NCBI RefSeq assembly: GCF_002135355.1
Contig: NZ_NEGE01000002.1
Coordinates: 124,001-188,000, forward strand
DNA: 64,000 nt
Origin: Acinetobacter sp. ANC 4169
GTDB lineage: Bacteria; Pseudomonadota; Gammaproteobacteria; Pseudomonadales; Moraxellaceae
Direction: 5' to 3'
Positions within the stretch are counted from its first letter, which is position 1. Every line of letters begins with the position of its first letter. The translations under genes were made by a program, and so were the position numbers. The notes under the pieces are model-generated. The model searched no databases. It saw only the letters and a program-made list of their open reading frames with translations, and was not told the DNA's origin. Shown here in pieces: positions 18,726 through 27,069 of this stretch.

Positions 18726-20282
18726 TTAGTTCACTTTCTGGAAATTAAGTTTAACTGCGCCAATTTCTTTTTGTGCAGCCAAGGTCTGGTTTGAAGCTTT
18801 GGCTTTTACATCCAGGTCAAAGGTTTGATAAGAATGATCGCCGTGTTCGCGTGAGGTTTCAATATGAATCAGATATTTACCTGCTGCGACTGGCTTACCT
18901 GTTTCATCTTTACCATCCCAGGCCAACTTGTAATGACCCGGTTGACGTGAAGGCTTGGCCACTGCATCCAGATTGGGCATTTGACGGCCATAACGGCGAT
19001 ACCAGACATAGTTGGAGTTGATCCATTTTTCATCTTTGCCCCACACTGCCAAGGTACGCACAATTTTTTTATTGGCATCGGTGACCCAAACTGAAACATA
19101 CGGCGCACGGTATTTTTCAACATCAATTTTAGGAATAGTCAAATCAACAATGGCTTGATAACCCGCTGGCCATTTTGCAGAAGACTGGCTGGCCACGGTA
19201 CGCATTTCTGCATTTTGTGGTGTTTGCACCAGACTGTTCCAGCCAGAAGTTTGATGCACATCACCATTGCTTAAAGTCAACTTCGCTTCATAACCAATTA
19301 AAGCTTCAATCAGCTCCAAACCTTCTGAAGGTGTCATTGCAGCCAAGGCTGTCGCCAAAGCATCGGCATCTGCTGCACATTGACCGACTACAACACATTG
19401 TTCAACTTGCTGTAGAGGCATGCCTGTTTTCGGATCAAGCAGATGGCTTTGTCCGGCAAGGGTACGGTAACCTTGGCCACTTACGGCAATGGCTTGATCA
19501 TTTAAATTCAGCAGCTGTTGTGGCGCAGTGTTATCGGTATTCACAAATGCATTCTGCACACCAACTTTCCAGCCCTGTTGTTGCGGTGCATTACCCCAAA
19601 CCCGGATGTCACCACCAATATCAACCAATAGACCTTCAATGCTTGGAACAGCTTCACGTGCTGCCACCAGCGCACGGTCAATAATATAACCTTTGGCATA
19701 GGCATCCGGTGCAAATTTCACTGCATCATCCATGGCAATACTGCGTTGTTCTGCATCCAGTTTTACGCTGTCTGCTTTTAACTGATTCAGTACCTGACTA
19801 CGGGTGGCTTGATCCAGCTGAACCACACCTTGGGACTTTTCCCATAAAGTGATCAGTTGTCCTAAACGGGCATCAAAAGCACCACAGGTTTTATCACGCC
19901 AGTTTTCACAGGCTGCAATCACTTCAAACAGTTCAGCGGAGACATTGCCCTGCTTATTGTTATTTAAGGCAGTAATTTCACTGTCATCGCGCCAGATAGA
20001 CAACAACTTATCCAAATGGCCAATTTCTTTCTGTATGGCATCTACAGCACGTTTGGCTTCTTGTTGAGATGCTCCTTGCACCACCACATCTAAAGAAGTT
20101 CCCAAGACATAGTCACGATGAAAACGATGAGTCTGGGTCGCGATCTGTTCGAATTGTTCTATTTTATCGCCAGGTTCAGCAGCATTGGCATGAAAAGGAG
20201 AAATCAGTGCCAGTGCCATGACCAGTGGCGAAAGACGAAAGGCTTTATGCAGCGGATAGAAATTTCTTGCAGCAGATGACAT
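18726..20282 (-). CDS. Secreted FAD:protein FMN transferase (ApbE) fused to DUF2271 domain
   Basis: Periplasmic fusion of 518 residues. A signal peptide (hydrophobic core about 17-33, ANAAEP cleavage region) is followed by an ApbE domain (about 60-345) with GTSLDVVV, DIGGDIRVWG, SHLLDPKTGMP and the metal-binding AADADALATAL, so the flavin transferase looks complete. Residues about 370-510 form a DUF2271 domain (YVSVWVTDANKKIVRTLAVWG, DGKDETGKPVAAGKY). ApbE enzymes attach FMN from FAD to a Thr/Ser of exported redox proteins. GGAG lies 8 bases before the ATG. First gene of the minus-strand operon, with a Fur box directly upstream, divergent from the DUF4198 gene. Confidence 0.85.
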   Translation of the reverse strand: MSSAARNFYPLHKAFRLSPLVMALALISPFHANAAEPGDKIEQFEQIATQTHRFHRDYVLGTSLDVVVQGASQQEAKRAVDAIQKEIGHLDKLLSIWRDDSEITALNNNKQGNVSAELFEVIAACENWRDKTCGAFDARLGQLITLWEKSQGVVQLDQATRSQVLNQLKADSVKLDAEQRSIAMDDAVKFAPDAYAKGYIIDRALVAAREAVPSIEGLLVDIGGDIRVWGNAPQQQGWKVGVQNAFVNTDNTAPQQLLNLNDQAIAVSGQGYRTLAGQSHLLDPKTGMPLQQVEQCVVVGQCAADADALATALAAMTPSEGLELIEALIGYEAKLTLSNGDVHQTSGWNSLVQTPQNAEMRTVASQSSAKWPAGYQAIVDLTIPKIDVEKYRAPYVSVWVTDANKKIVRTLAVWGKDEKWINSNYVWYRRYGRQMPNLDAVAKPSRQPGHYKLAWDGKDETGKPVAAGKYLIHIETSREHGDHSYQTFDLDVKAKASNQTLAAQKEIGAVKLNFQKVN

Positions 20283-20317
20283 GCTGATTCTCCAGAATAT
20301 TTTTTATGAATATTATT

Positions 20318-20336
20318 GATAATGATAGTAATTATC
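20318..20336. promoter_or_regulatory. Fur box
   Basis: GATAATGATAGTAATTATC matches 17 of 19 positions of the classical Fur consensus and is an almost perfect palindrome. It sits midway in the 105-base gap between the ApbE-DUF2271 operon and the DUF4198 gene, so both divergent units are probably repressed by iron-loaded Fur. Confidence 0.82.
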
Positions 20337-20387
20337 AAGTAGATTACACGCATTATATTAAATAAATCTTTACTGGAGTTCTTAACA

Positions 20388-21278
20388 ATGAATAACTGGC
20401 TCAAAATTGCTTTACTGACCTCATTACCGGTCCTTTCTCATGCACACACCATGAGCCCTTTTTTACTGCCTGAAGTATTCGATACCAAGGCAGCATCTAA
20501 TATCAGCTTCCAAAGTGCGATTACGGTCGAGAAATTTTTTGTCGCAGGAAATAATTTTAAAACCAGTTATGTCATTACCCAACCTGATGGCCAGCAAAAA
20601 CCGGTCACCGCAGCAGCGACTTTAAAGCGTTTTAATATTGCAGAAGTCGATTTACCTACGGATGGCACTTACCGTATCCGTACTCAGGATGCCGTAGGGA
20701 ATAGCGGCAAATATGCCTTGGTTGATGGCCGCTGGTTACGTGTGCGTCCAGTACGCGCAGGCATGCAAAATCCTGCACCTGCCAAAGCTGCTGAAACAGC
20801 AACGGCTCAAAAAGCACCCGCGCCGACCCAGCCACCACGTATGATTGCAGCAGACCAAGTGCCAGCAAATGCAAAAACACTTGAAGTGACCAATCACCTG
20901 ATTGCTGAAAGCTATGTCACCAAAGGCAAACCATCTGCTATTCCTTTACCAAGCAAAAAAGGTTTTGAGTTTAAATTGTTGACTCACCCAAATGAGCTCT
21001 ATGCCGGTGAATCACTCAAAGCTCAAGTGTTAATGAATGGTAAACCGGTACCGAATCTTGAAGTGGACGTATTTAAAGGTGCCAGCAGTTACGAGCCAAA
21101 TGCCAAACGTGAACAGCCGCATGTCAAAACCAATGCCAAGGGTGAAGTCGAAATTAAATTCGAACAAGCCGGTATTTACTTAATGACTGCGTCTTATCCG
21201 GAAGCAAATCCTGATGCCACTAAAAAACCGGCAACAGATAACTTTACTTATGGCTTAACCGTTGAAGTGACTGAATAA
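20388..21278 (+). CDS. DUF4198 periplasmic protein
   Basis: Exported protein of 296 residues with a clear signal peptide (residues 1-19, ending SHA). DUF4198 proteins are bacterial periplasmic proteins often found with metal uptake genes. The visible pattern is an N-terminal beta domain (HTMSPFLLPEVF start), a Pro/Ala-rich linker near residues 125-160 and a C-terminal immunoglobulin-like domain (LYAGESLKAQVLMNGKPV). GGAG precedes the ATG. It is divergent from the redox operon across a shared Fur box, so it is probably made under iron limitation. Exact role is unknown. Confidence 0.78.
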   Translation: MNNWLKIALLTSLPVLSHAHTMSPFLLPEVFDTKAASNISFQSAITVEKFFVAGNNFKTSYVITQPDGQQKPVTAAATLKRFNIAEVDLPTDGTYRIRTQDAVGNSGKYALVDGRWLRVRPVRAGMQNPAPAKAAETATAQKAPAPTQPPRMIAADQVPANAKTLEVTNHLIAESYVTKGKPSAIPLPSKKGFEFKLLTHPNELYAGESLKAQVLMNGKPVPNLEVDVFKGASSYEPNAKREQPHVKTNAKGEVEIKFEQAGIYLMTASYPEANPDATKKPATDNFTYGLTVEVTE

Positions 21279-21319
21279 AGTTTATAAATAGATAAAATCT
21301 AAACAATGATTCAGATCAA

Positions 21320-21347
21320 AAAGCCCCTATTTTAAAATAGGGGCTTT
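21320..21347. terminator. Bidirectional terminator
   Basis: AAAGCCCCTATTTT followed by its exact complement (14-bp stem, no loop spacer) between the converging DUF4198 and porin genes; A/T-rich ends serve as U tracts on both strands. Confidence 0.88.
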
Positions 21348-21369
21348 CTTAATGGGTCGCTATAAAAAA

Positions 21370-22677
21370 TTAAAAGTTATAGATCGCAACAACATTCAGG
21401 CGGTTATCTTCACCGGTTTTGCTACCATTGGGTGCAGCAGCAAAAGCCTCACGCTCGCCATAAACGTATTCAAGACCAAAGCTTAAAGGTTTGGTTGGGC
21501 TATAAAAAACATTTGCCCAAGCTTGCCATAAATCTTTATTGGCTGCAGTCTTATTGGTTAAGGCATTAATATAATCTTGATTTTCATCAAAAGTCATATA
21601 GCCATAACCTACGGTGCCACGCAGTTTTTCATTAAACTGTTGGGTCAAACCTACAGTAACCGAATCAAATTCGCTCTGAACCAGGCCACCCTCTGCTTGT
21701 GCCACGACCCCGCTATTGCTATATGAAACAAAGCTGCTGTCGCCTTTGACATGATAGTAGTCTGCTTTTAAAGTCGTTCCGGGAATCACTTCATATTTAG
21801 CGCCTAAGCCCACACCCCATGCCATTTCTTCATTATTATTGACACGTTTTTCATGCCCCATGGCACGTGCACTGACATTAAAATTATTGGCAAATTGATG
21901 GTTTAAACGTGCAGTTAAAGCCGGTAAACGTTGCGTAATTGAAGCATTTTTCGGATCTTCAAGTGCCATAACCAGATTGGTTTTTGGCGTAAATTTGGTG
22001 GTATGACGCACCTGGGGAGTACGTTTCACAGACCCGCCTACATAAGCCAATGCGTCAACGGTTTCAGGCATATAATCTGGAACCGCAAAGTTTGACCAGG
22101 TTTGACCAATTAACCAGTCGGCATAAGTTAAGTAAGCATGACGGATACGCAAGTTATCAAAATTCGGCCCACCCAAGAAATCAACTTCAACCTTGCCTCC
22201 GACATCCCCCTGAGAGGTTGCGGTTTTAAAATCCATGCCTAAACGTGTCGCAGAAAGTGTCGATTTAAATTCATCGCTACGTTCTCCTGTGCCCTCAAGC
22301 GGTACCGTATTAATCTGGTTATAAAGTCGGGATGCAGCGCCACCTTCCGCCTGATAAGACGCATCAGCACGCACATTGCCATAAAAACTGACTTCTGCCC
22401 CACCCAGGCTCATGGCTAGACCTTTTTTATCTTTCGCTGGTTTTTTTTCAGTAGCTTGAATCGGTGAAGCTGAAACTTGGGCTTGATAAGACTTTATCTC
22501 CTCGCCTTGTTGCTTGGATTGTGTGGCGTATTGTTCGATTAAACTGCGCAGTTCTTTGACTTCTTTTCGCAGTTGTTCGACTTCAGTGGCCGATTGTGCA
22601 TGGACTAAAGCTGTGCTGCTTAATCCTACAGCCAAGACTAAAGTTTTTAATTTAAAAAGATTGTTTTGAGTGTTCAT
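21370..22677 (-). CDS. benP: DcaP/BenP-type outer-membrane porin
   Basis: Trimeric-type outer-membrane channel of 435 residues. Signal peptide to about residue 27 (VHAQ), then a heptad coiled coil (about 30-60, VEQLRKEVKELRSLIEQ) typical of DcaP-like porins, a charged linker, then a beta-barrel from about residue 90 (SFYGNVRADASY) to the C-terminal aromatic NVVAIYNF. I chose the ATG at 22677 because AGGTCAGG precedes it and the signal peptide then starts properly; an upstream ATG at 22743 would add 22 unlikely residues. It follows benK by 84 bases in the same direction, matching benP of A. baylyi, so uptake of benzoate or related acids is likely. Confidence 0.82.
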   Translation of the reverse strand: MNTQNNLFKLKTLVLAVGLSSTALVHAQSATEVEQLRKEVKELRSLIEQYATQSKQQGEEIKSYQAQVSASPIQATEKKPAKDKKGLAMSLGGAEVSFYGNVRADASYQAEGGAASRLYNQINTVPLEGTGERSDEFKSTLSATRLGMDFKTATSQGDVGGKVEVDFLGGPNFDNLRIRHAYLTYADWLIGQTWSNFAVPDYMPETVDALAYVGGSVKRTPQVRHTTKFTPKTNLVMALEDPKNASITQRLPALTARLNHQFANNFNVSARAMGHEKRVNNNEEMAWGVGLGAKYEVIPGTTLKADYYHVKGDSSFVSYSNSGVVAQAEGGLVQSEFDSVTVGLTQQFNEKLRGTVGYGYMTFDENQDYINALTNKTAANKDLWQAWANVFYSPTKPLSFGLEYVYGEREAFAAAPNGSKTGEDNRLNVVAIYNF

Positions 22678-22761
22678 CCTGACCTCTATCCCGTCAAATG
22701 AATGACGTGTTTCCATATATAAATAAAAAAGGTCGCCTGACATCCTGCAGGCGACCCGATT

Positions 22762-24156
22762 TTAGCTGGCTAAATTTTTAGCGGTATTGGTTTTATTCAG
22801 CATATTTGGCTGTGACTGCTGTTTTGCACCATCCACAGACGCTTTTAAATTCACCAGATAAATCGCAATGGCTGCAATAATTCCTGGAATCGCGATAGCC
22901 AAGAAGTTCATTTGGTGCGGTAATTCAAAGGTCAGTAAAGTGCCGGTCAAGACTGGCCCAACAATGGCACCAATTCGTCCAATTCCTGATGCCCAGCCCA
23001 TACCTGTCGAACGAACTGCGGCTGGATAAAACTGTGCAACAAAGGTATAAAGCAGAATCTGTGAACCGATGGTTGCAGCACCAGCAATCGCAATCAGAAT
23101 ATACAGCACGGCTTGCGGGCTGTTAAAACCAAGCAGGATTAAAGCAATCGCACCCACAGTGAACATCGTGCTCAGTACCGGTTTTAAATGGAATTTATCT
23201 GCTAAAACTCCGCCACCAATTGCACCGATCATGCCGCCGATATTTAAGGCGAACAGGAACATCAGACTTGCACCCAATGAATAGCCGGCCTGAATCATCA
23301 ATTTTGGCAACCAGCTGCCTAGCGCATAAACCATCAGCAGGCACATAAAGAAGGCTGCCCAAAACATTAAGGTACTGAACATGCGGCCTTGCTGAAATAA
23401 AGCGCGTAATGGTGCGTCATCACCCACAGTCGGTTCATTCAGAACAAACGCCGTTTGTGGGCCAATCTCTTGTTCAGGCGCAATTTTTTTCACAATGATA
23501 CGGGTTTTTTCTGTTTCGCCCTTTTTGGTCAAAAACATCAATGATTCTGGAAGGTATTTCCAAATTAACGGCAAGGTAAATAACGGAATACTGGCGATAT
23601 AGAACATGATTTTCCAGCCATAATCTGCCACCAGCCATGCACCTAACAAGGCAGAAGCCATACCGCCAATGGCATAACCACTAAACATAATGGCCACCAG
23701 GGTACTGCGAATACGTTTAGGGGCATATTCAGTCATCAGCGCCACCACGTTTGGCATGACCCCACCAATACCTAACCCTGCCAGGAAGCGTAAAATTCCA
23801 AATTCAGTCGGTGTGGTGGCAAATGCACCCATAAAAGTAAAGCCACTAAAAATAGCGATACAGATCATGATGGTCTTTTTACGGCCCAGTTTATCTGAGA
23901 GTGTTCCGAAACTCATGGCACCAAACATCATGCCGAATAATGCGGTACTGGCAAGCAGACCTGCCTGTACGGTGCTGAGTGCCCACTCTTGCATTAAAAT
24001 CGGTAAAACGACGCCATAAATGACTAAATCATAACCGTCGAAAATAATAATCATTAAACACCAAATCAGGACTCCCCAATGAAAAGGGGTAAATTTGGCT
24101 TCATCCACTAAAGTGTTTATGTTCAGTTTATTGGTATTCACTTTGCGCTCCTGCAT
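22762..24156 (-). CDS. benK: Benzoate/aromatic acid MFS symporter
   Basis: Major facilitator of the aromatic acid:H+ symporter family, 464 residues with 12 predicted helices. Helix 1 contains the family motif DGYDLVIYGVVLP, whose acidic residues are needed for transport in relatives, and the loop 2-3 motif GTLSDKLGRKK is intact. ATG 24156 is used here, but a GTG at 24141 is preceded by GGAG at good spacing and may be the true start. It lies between benM and benP on the same strand. Half-site-like ATAC motifs upstream (24229-24284) suggest control by BenM. Confidence 0.88.
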   Translation of the reverse strand: MQERKVNTNKLNINTLVDEAKFTPFHWGVLIWCLMIIIFDGYDLVIYGVVLPILMQEWALSTVQAGLLASTALFGMMFGAMSFGTLSDKLGRKKTIMICIAIFSGFTFMGAFATTPTEFGILRFLAGLGIGGVMPNVVALMTEYAPKRIRSTLVAIMFSGYAIGGMASALLGAWLVADYGWKIMFYIASIPLFTLPLIWKYLPESLMFLTKKGETEKTRIIVKKIAPEQEIGPQTAFVLNEPTVGDDAPLRALFQQGRMFSTLMFWAAFFMCLLMVYALGSWLPKLMIQAGYSLGASLMFLFALNIGGMIGAIGGGVLADKFHLKPVLSTMFTVGAIALILLGFNSPQAVLYILIAIAGAATIGSQILLYTFVAQFYPAAVRSTGMGWASGIGRIGAIVGPVLTGTLLTFELPHQMNFLAIAIPGIIAAIAIYLVNLKASVDGAKQQSQPNMLNKTNTAKNLAS

Positions 24157-24228
24157 ATGAATCTTTAGATTTGAGGCAACAATGCAGCAAAGTGTTTTTC
24201 TTGTCCAAAACCGATTACATATATATTC

Positions 24229-24284
24229 ATACCTTAAAAGTTAGATTTGCGTTATTAAAAACGAAAACAATACCTTATAGATAT
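24229..24284 (-). promoter_or_regulatory. Possible BenM sites upstream of benK
   Basis: ATAC-N7-GTTA at 24229-24243 and ATAC-N7-ATAT at 24270-24284 are near matches to the ATAC-N7-GTAT BenM/CatM motif. The 12-mer ATACCTTAAAAG at 24229 is the exact complement of the one at the catB promoter (25442-25453). Confidence 0.45.
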
Positions 24285-24349
24285 CTAAAAACTGAATGCT
24301 GTTGGTTGTGACATTTTATTTTTTATTTCGAGCTTTATTTTCCTATAAA

Positions 24350-24397
24350 AAATATGCCTACTGATCAAATCTAAGCACTTGATCAGTAGGCATATTT
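24350..24397 (-). terminator. Terminator of benM
   Basis: A perfect 19-bp stem (24350-24368 with 24379-24397) with a 10-base loop, downstream of benM on the minus strand and followed there by a T-rich tract. Confidence 0.8.
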
Positions 24398-24425
24398 CAG
24401 AAATCACGCTTTGATTTAGGAATGA

Positions 24426-24445
24426 GCATACGAATAATTGTATGC
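24426..24445. repeat. Short palindrome GCATAC-N8-GTATGC
   Basis: Perfect 6-bp arms just downstream of the benM stop. It resembles an ATAC/GTAT LysR site but with an 8- instead of 7-base spacer; function unknown. Confidence 0.35.
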
Positions 24446-24463
24446 AAATCAGACCTCAACCGG

Positions 24464-25378
24464 TTAAATCACCGCACGGTCATAAACAATCGCTTCGAGG
24501 TCATAAACCTGATAAATACAATCAAATAATGAACGGATATCTTCACTTTCATCCATGCTGCGAATCGCCAGAAATATCGGGCTGACCGCAGCATCATCGA
24601 GTATCGGAATATAGTGCAAATGCGGTAACTGTATGGTTTTAGCGCTTTCCGGAACCACGCAAATGCCTTCACCTGCGGCAACCAGACCCAAAGCCAGCTG
24701 AATTTCGCGAACTTCTTTGAGACTTTTAGGATCGAGACCATATTCTGAAAAAAGTGATCGCACCTGGGTGGAAAAATTAGGTTTGGGATGACTTGGATAT
24801 AAAAACAGGTTCTCATCCACAATGTCGGTCAGAAAAACGCCCTTCTTTTGCGTGGCAAGTGGATGACTGGAATGCACCGCGACCATTAAAGGCTCTTCAC
24901 GTAAAAGCACCCGTCTCACTGCAGGATCAGAAATTCGTAGCCGACCAAAGCCTACATCTATACGCCCTTCTTTAAGGGCTTGAATCTGATCTTTGGTGCT
25001 CATTTCAATCAGTTCAATTTTTAAATGCGGTTGCTGCTGACGGAATAAATAGACAATTTTCGGCAGTAAACCATATAGCAGCGAACCGACAAAACCCATG
25101 GTTACGGTTTTTTCGACCATTCCCACCCGCTGGGTCATGGCTTTAATTTCTTCTGCATTAGACAAAAGTTTAACCGCATGCTGATAAAAGAATTGACCGG
25201 CTTCAGTGGTTAATAATGGTCGGCTACCTCGCTCAAAAAGCTGGATTCCCAGCTCTGCTTCAAGGTTCTGTATCTGTCGGCTTAAAGGTGGTTGAGCAAT
25301 AAACAGTTTTTCCGCCGCCTTGGTGAAACTCTGCTCTTCTACGACGGCCACAAAGTAGCGTAAATGTCTCAGTTCCAT
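24464..25378 (-). CDS. benM: LysR-type activator of benzoate/catechol degradation (BenM)
   Basis: LysR-type regulator of 304 residues. It starts MELRHLRYFVAVVEEQSF and keeps the winged helix-turn-helix of BenM/CatM (residues 1-60), then the effector domain. Muconate-site residues Ser99 and Thr128 are present. Arg160 and Tyr292 (BenM Tyr293 after a one-residue gap near 179) are the residues reported to form BenM's second, benzoate-binding site; CatM has His and Phe there. So this is BenM-like although it stands beside catB. No second LysR gene lies in the ben-cat block. It is divergent from catB, with candidate binding sites between. Confidence 0.9.
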   Translation of the reverse strand: MELRHLRYFVAVVEEQSFTKAAEKLFIAQPPLSRQIQNLEAELGIQLFERGSRPLLTTEAGQFFYQHAVKLLSNAEEIKAMTQRVGMVEKTVTMGFVGSLLYGLLPKIVYLFRQQQPHLKIELIEMSTKDQIQALKEGRIDVGFGRLRISDPAVRRVLLREEPLMVAVHSSHPLATQKKGVFLTDIVDENLFLYPSHPKPNFSTQVRSLFSEYGLDPKSLKEVREIQLALGLVAAGEGICVVPESAKTIQLPHLHYIPILDDAAVSPIFLAIRSMDESEDIRSLFDCIYQVYDLEAIVYDRAVI

Positions 25379-25386
25379 GATATTCC

Positions 25387-25453
25387 ATACCTTTAAAGCA
25401 TAATAAAATGCAAAATTGATCTTAGACAGTGTTTATCTATTCTTTTAAGGTAT
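25387..25453 (+). promoter_or_regulatory. catB/benM control region with BenM-type sites
   Basis: ATAC-N7-GCAT at 25387-25401 resembles the high-affinity site 1. ATTC-N7-GTAT at 25439-25453 is identical in pattern to site 3 of the A. baylyi benA promoter, and here too it overlaps the likely -10 element (TATTCT at 25438; -35-like TTGATC at 25416, 16-base spacing). Site centres are about 52 bases apart. Arrangement fits the known repression/activation switch; transcription start is inferred. Confidence 0.65.
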
Positions 25454-25493
25454 ATCACAAGAGATACACAAAGCAAGATTGAGAAGCTCAAAG

Positions 25494-26603
25494 ATGTATA
25501 AATCCATAGAAACGTTGCTGGTGGAAATTCCAACCATTCGCCCACACAAGATGGCGGTGGCGACGATGCAAACCCAAACATTAGTGTTGGTGAAAGTCAC
25601 GACTGAAGATGGTTTTACCGGTTGGGGTGAAGCGACCACTATTGGCGGCTTGGGCTATGGGGAAGAAAGTCCTGAAAGTATTAAAACCAATATTGAGACT
25701 TATTTTGCACCGTTATTAAAAAGCCTTACCGGTCTAAATATCGCTCAAACGATTAAAACCCTTAAACGCAATATCAATGGTAACCGTTTTGCTAAATGTG
25801 CCATTCAAACTGCATTACTGGATATTCAGGCACAACGCTTAGGTTTGCCGTTAAGTGAAATCCTCGGTGGCCGTCTGCGTGATAGCGTGCCGGTACTTTG
25901 GGTGCTTGCTTCAGGTAATACTGAGAAAGACATTGCCGAAGCGAAAAAAATGATTGAGCTGAAACGTCATAACGTATTCAAGCTCAAAATTGGTTCACGT
26001 CCTGTTGAAGACGATGTTGCCCATGTTTTAGCAATCAAGAAAGCTTTGGGTTCAGACATCTCGATTCGTGTCGATGTCAATCGTGCCTGGTCAGAACTTG
26101 AAGCGGTTAAAGGCATTCAGTTATTGCAGGATGGCGGTGTCGACCTGATTGAACAACCGTGTGCGATTGAAAATCTGGATGCAATGCAGCGTTTAACCCG
26201 TCGCTTCGATATTGCCATTATGGCGGATGAATCATTATACGGTCCGCAGAGTGCTTATCAGATTGCACGTAACAACGGTGCATCAGTGTTTGCAGTAAAG
26301 ATTGCCCAGTCAGGTGGTCTGATTGAAGGTTGTGAAGTTGGAAAAATTGCCAGACTTGCAGGCATTGACCTGTACGGTGGCACCATGCTTGAAGGACCGG
26401 TCGGTACGATTGCTTCAGCGCATGTGTTTTCTACTTTTGAAAGCCTGGCCTACGGCACAGAGTTATTTGGTCCACTGCTACTGACCGAAGAAATTTTAAA
26501 AACACCGCTTCAATATCAAAACTATGAGTTGGTTTTACCGACTGCACCCGGTTTAGGTATCGAACTGGATTTAGACAAAATTGACAACTTACGTCGTCAG
26601 TAA
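25494..26603 (+). CDS. catB: Muconate cycloisomerase
   Basis: Converts cis,cis-muconate to muconolactone in the catechol branch of the beta-ketoadipate pathway. The 369-residue enolase-superfamily protein starts MYKSIETLLVEIPTIRPHKM like other CatB proteins and has the KLKIG catalytic lysine motif near residue 165, metal ligands in RVDVNRAW, IEQPCAIEN and MADESLYGP, and the ending VLPTAPGLGIELD. ATG 25494 matches CatB homologues; a TTG at 25479 is a weaker option. First gene of the catBCA-benABCDE-catIJFD series. Confidence 0.95.
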   Translation: MYKSIETLLVEIPTIRPHKMAVATMQTQTLVLVKVTTEDGFTGWGEATTIGGLGYGEESPESIKTNIETYFAPLLKSLTGLNIAQTIKTLKRNINGNRFAKCAIQTALLDIQAQRLGLPLSEILGGRLRDSVPVLWVLASGNTEKDIAEAKKMIELKRHNVFKLKIGSRPVEDDVAHVLAIKKALGSDISIRVDVNRAWSELEAVKGIQLLQDGGVDLIEQPCAIENLDAMQRLTRRFDIAIMADESLYGPQSAYQIARNNGASVFAVKIAQSGGLIEGCEVGKIARLAGIDLYGGTMLEGPVGTIASAHVFSTFESLAYGTELFGPLLLTEEILKTPLQYQNYELVLPTAPGLGIELDLDKIDNLRRQ

Positions 26604-26618
26604 TTAAAGGAATTAGAC

Positions 26619-26909
26619 ATGCTTTTCCAAGTACGTATGGATGTAAATATTCCGCTAGATATGCCAAGCGATAAAGCCAACGACATTAAAGCGGTTGAAA
26701 AAGCTTATTCGCAGGACTTACAGCATCAAGGTAAATGGCGTCATATCTGGCGCATCACCGGTCAGTACTCAAACATCAGTATTTTCGATGTCGAAAGCAA
26801 CGAAGAACTGCACAACATTTTACAAGGTCTTCCCCTATATCCGTATATGAATATTGAAGTGATGGCTTTAAATCGCCACCCTTCCTCTATTCGTGAAGAC
26901 GACCGCTAA
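26619..26909 (+). CDS. catC: Muconolactone delta-isomerase
   Basis: Isomerises muconolactone to 3-oxoadipate enol-lactone; works as a decamer in known cases. The 96-residue product is full length, starting MLFQVRMDVNIPLDMP and containing WRHIWRITGQYSNISIFDV and LPLYPYMNIEV, the family's core pattern. AAAGGAA precedes the ATG; the gene is 15 bases after catB and co-transcribed. Confidence 0.95.
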   Translation: MLFQVRMDVNIPLDMPSDKANDIKAVEKAYSQDLQHQGKWRHIWRITGQYSNISIFDVESNEELHNILQGLPLYPYMNIEVMALNRHPSSIREDDR

Positions 26910-26927
26910 TTTTAACAATATGCAAAA

Positions 26928-26945
26928 GGGTGAATTTATTCACCC
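26928..26945 (+). repeat. Hairpin GGGTGAAT-TT-ATTCACCC between catC and catA
   Basis: Perfect 8-bp stem just after catC, with an A run rather than a T run following. It may stabilise the catBC transcript or reduce read-through; no proof. Confidence 0.4.
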
Positions 26946-27069
26946 GCTGCAAAAAAAAGCACCCTTAAAGGGTAATGACAAGGATTGTGGCCAGCCAGCT
27001 TTAGCCAGCCAATATAAACGCTAAACAGCCTGCCACCCAAAAATGTATACATACTTCAGGAGCAATAGT

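Noticed and set aside
24426-24445. GCATAC-N8-GTATGC as a BenM site
   Set aside because: Spacer is 8 rather than 7 and it lies downstream of benM, not at a promoter.
27043-27069. Upstream extension of catA
   Set aside because: The extra nine residues precede a proper AGGAG-spaced ATG at 27070 and are not part of the enzyme family pattern.
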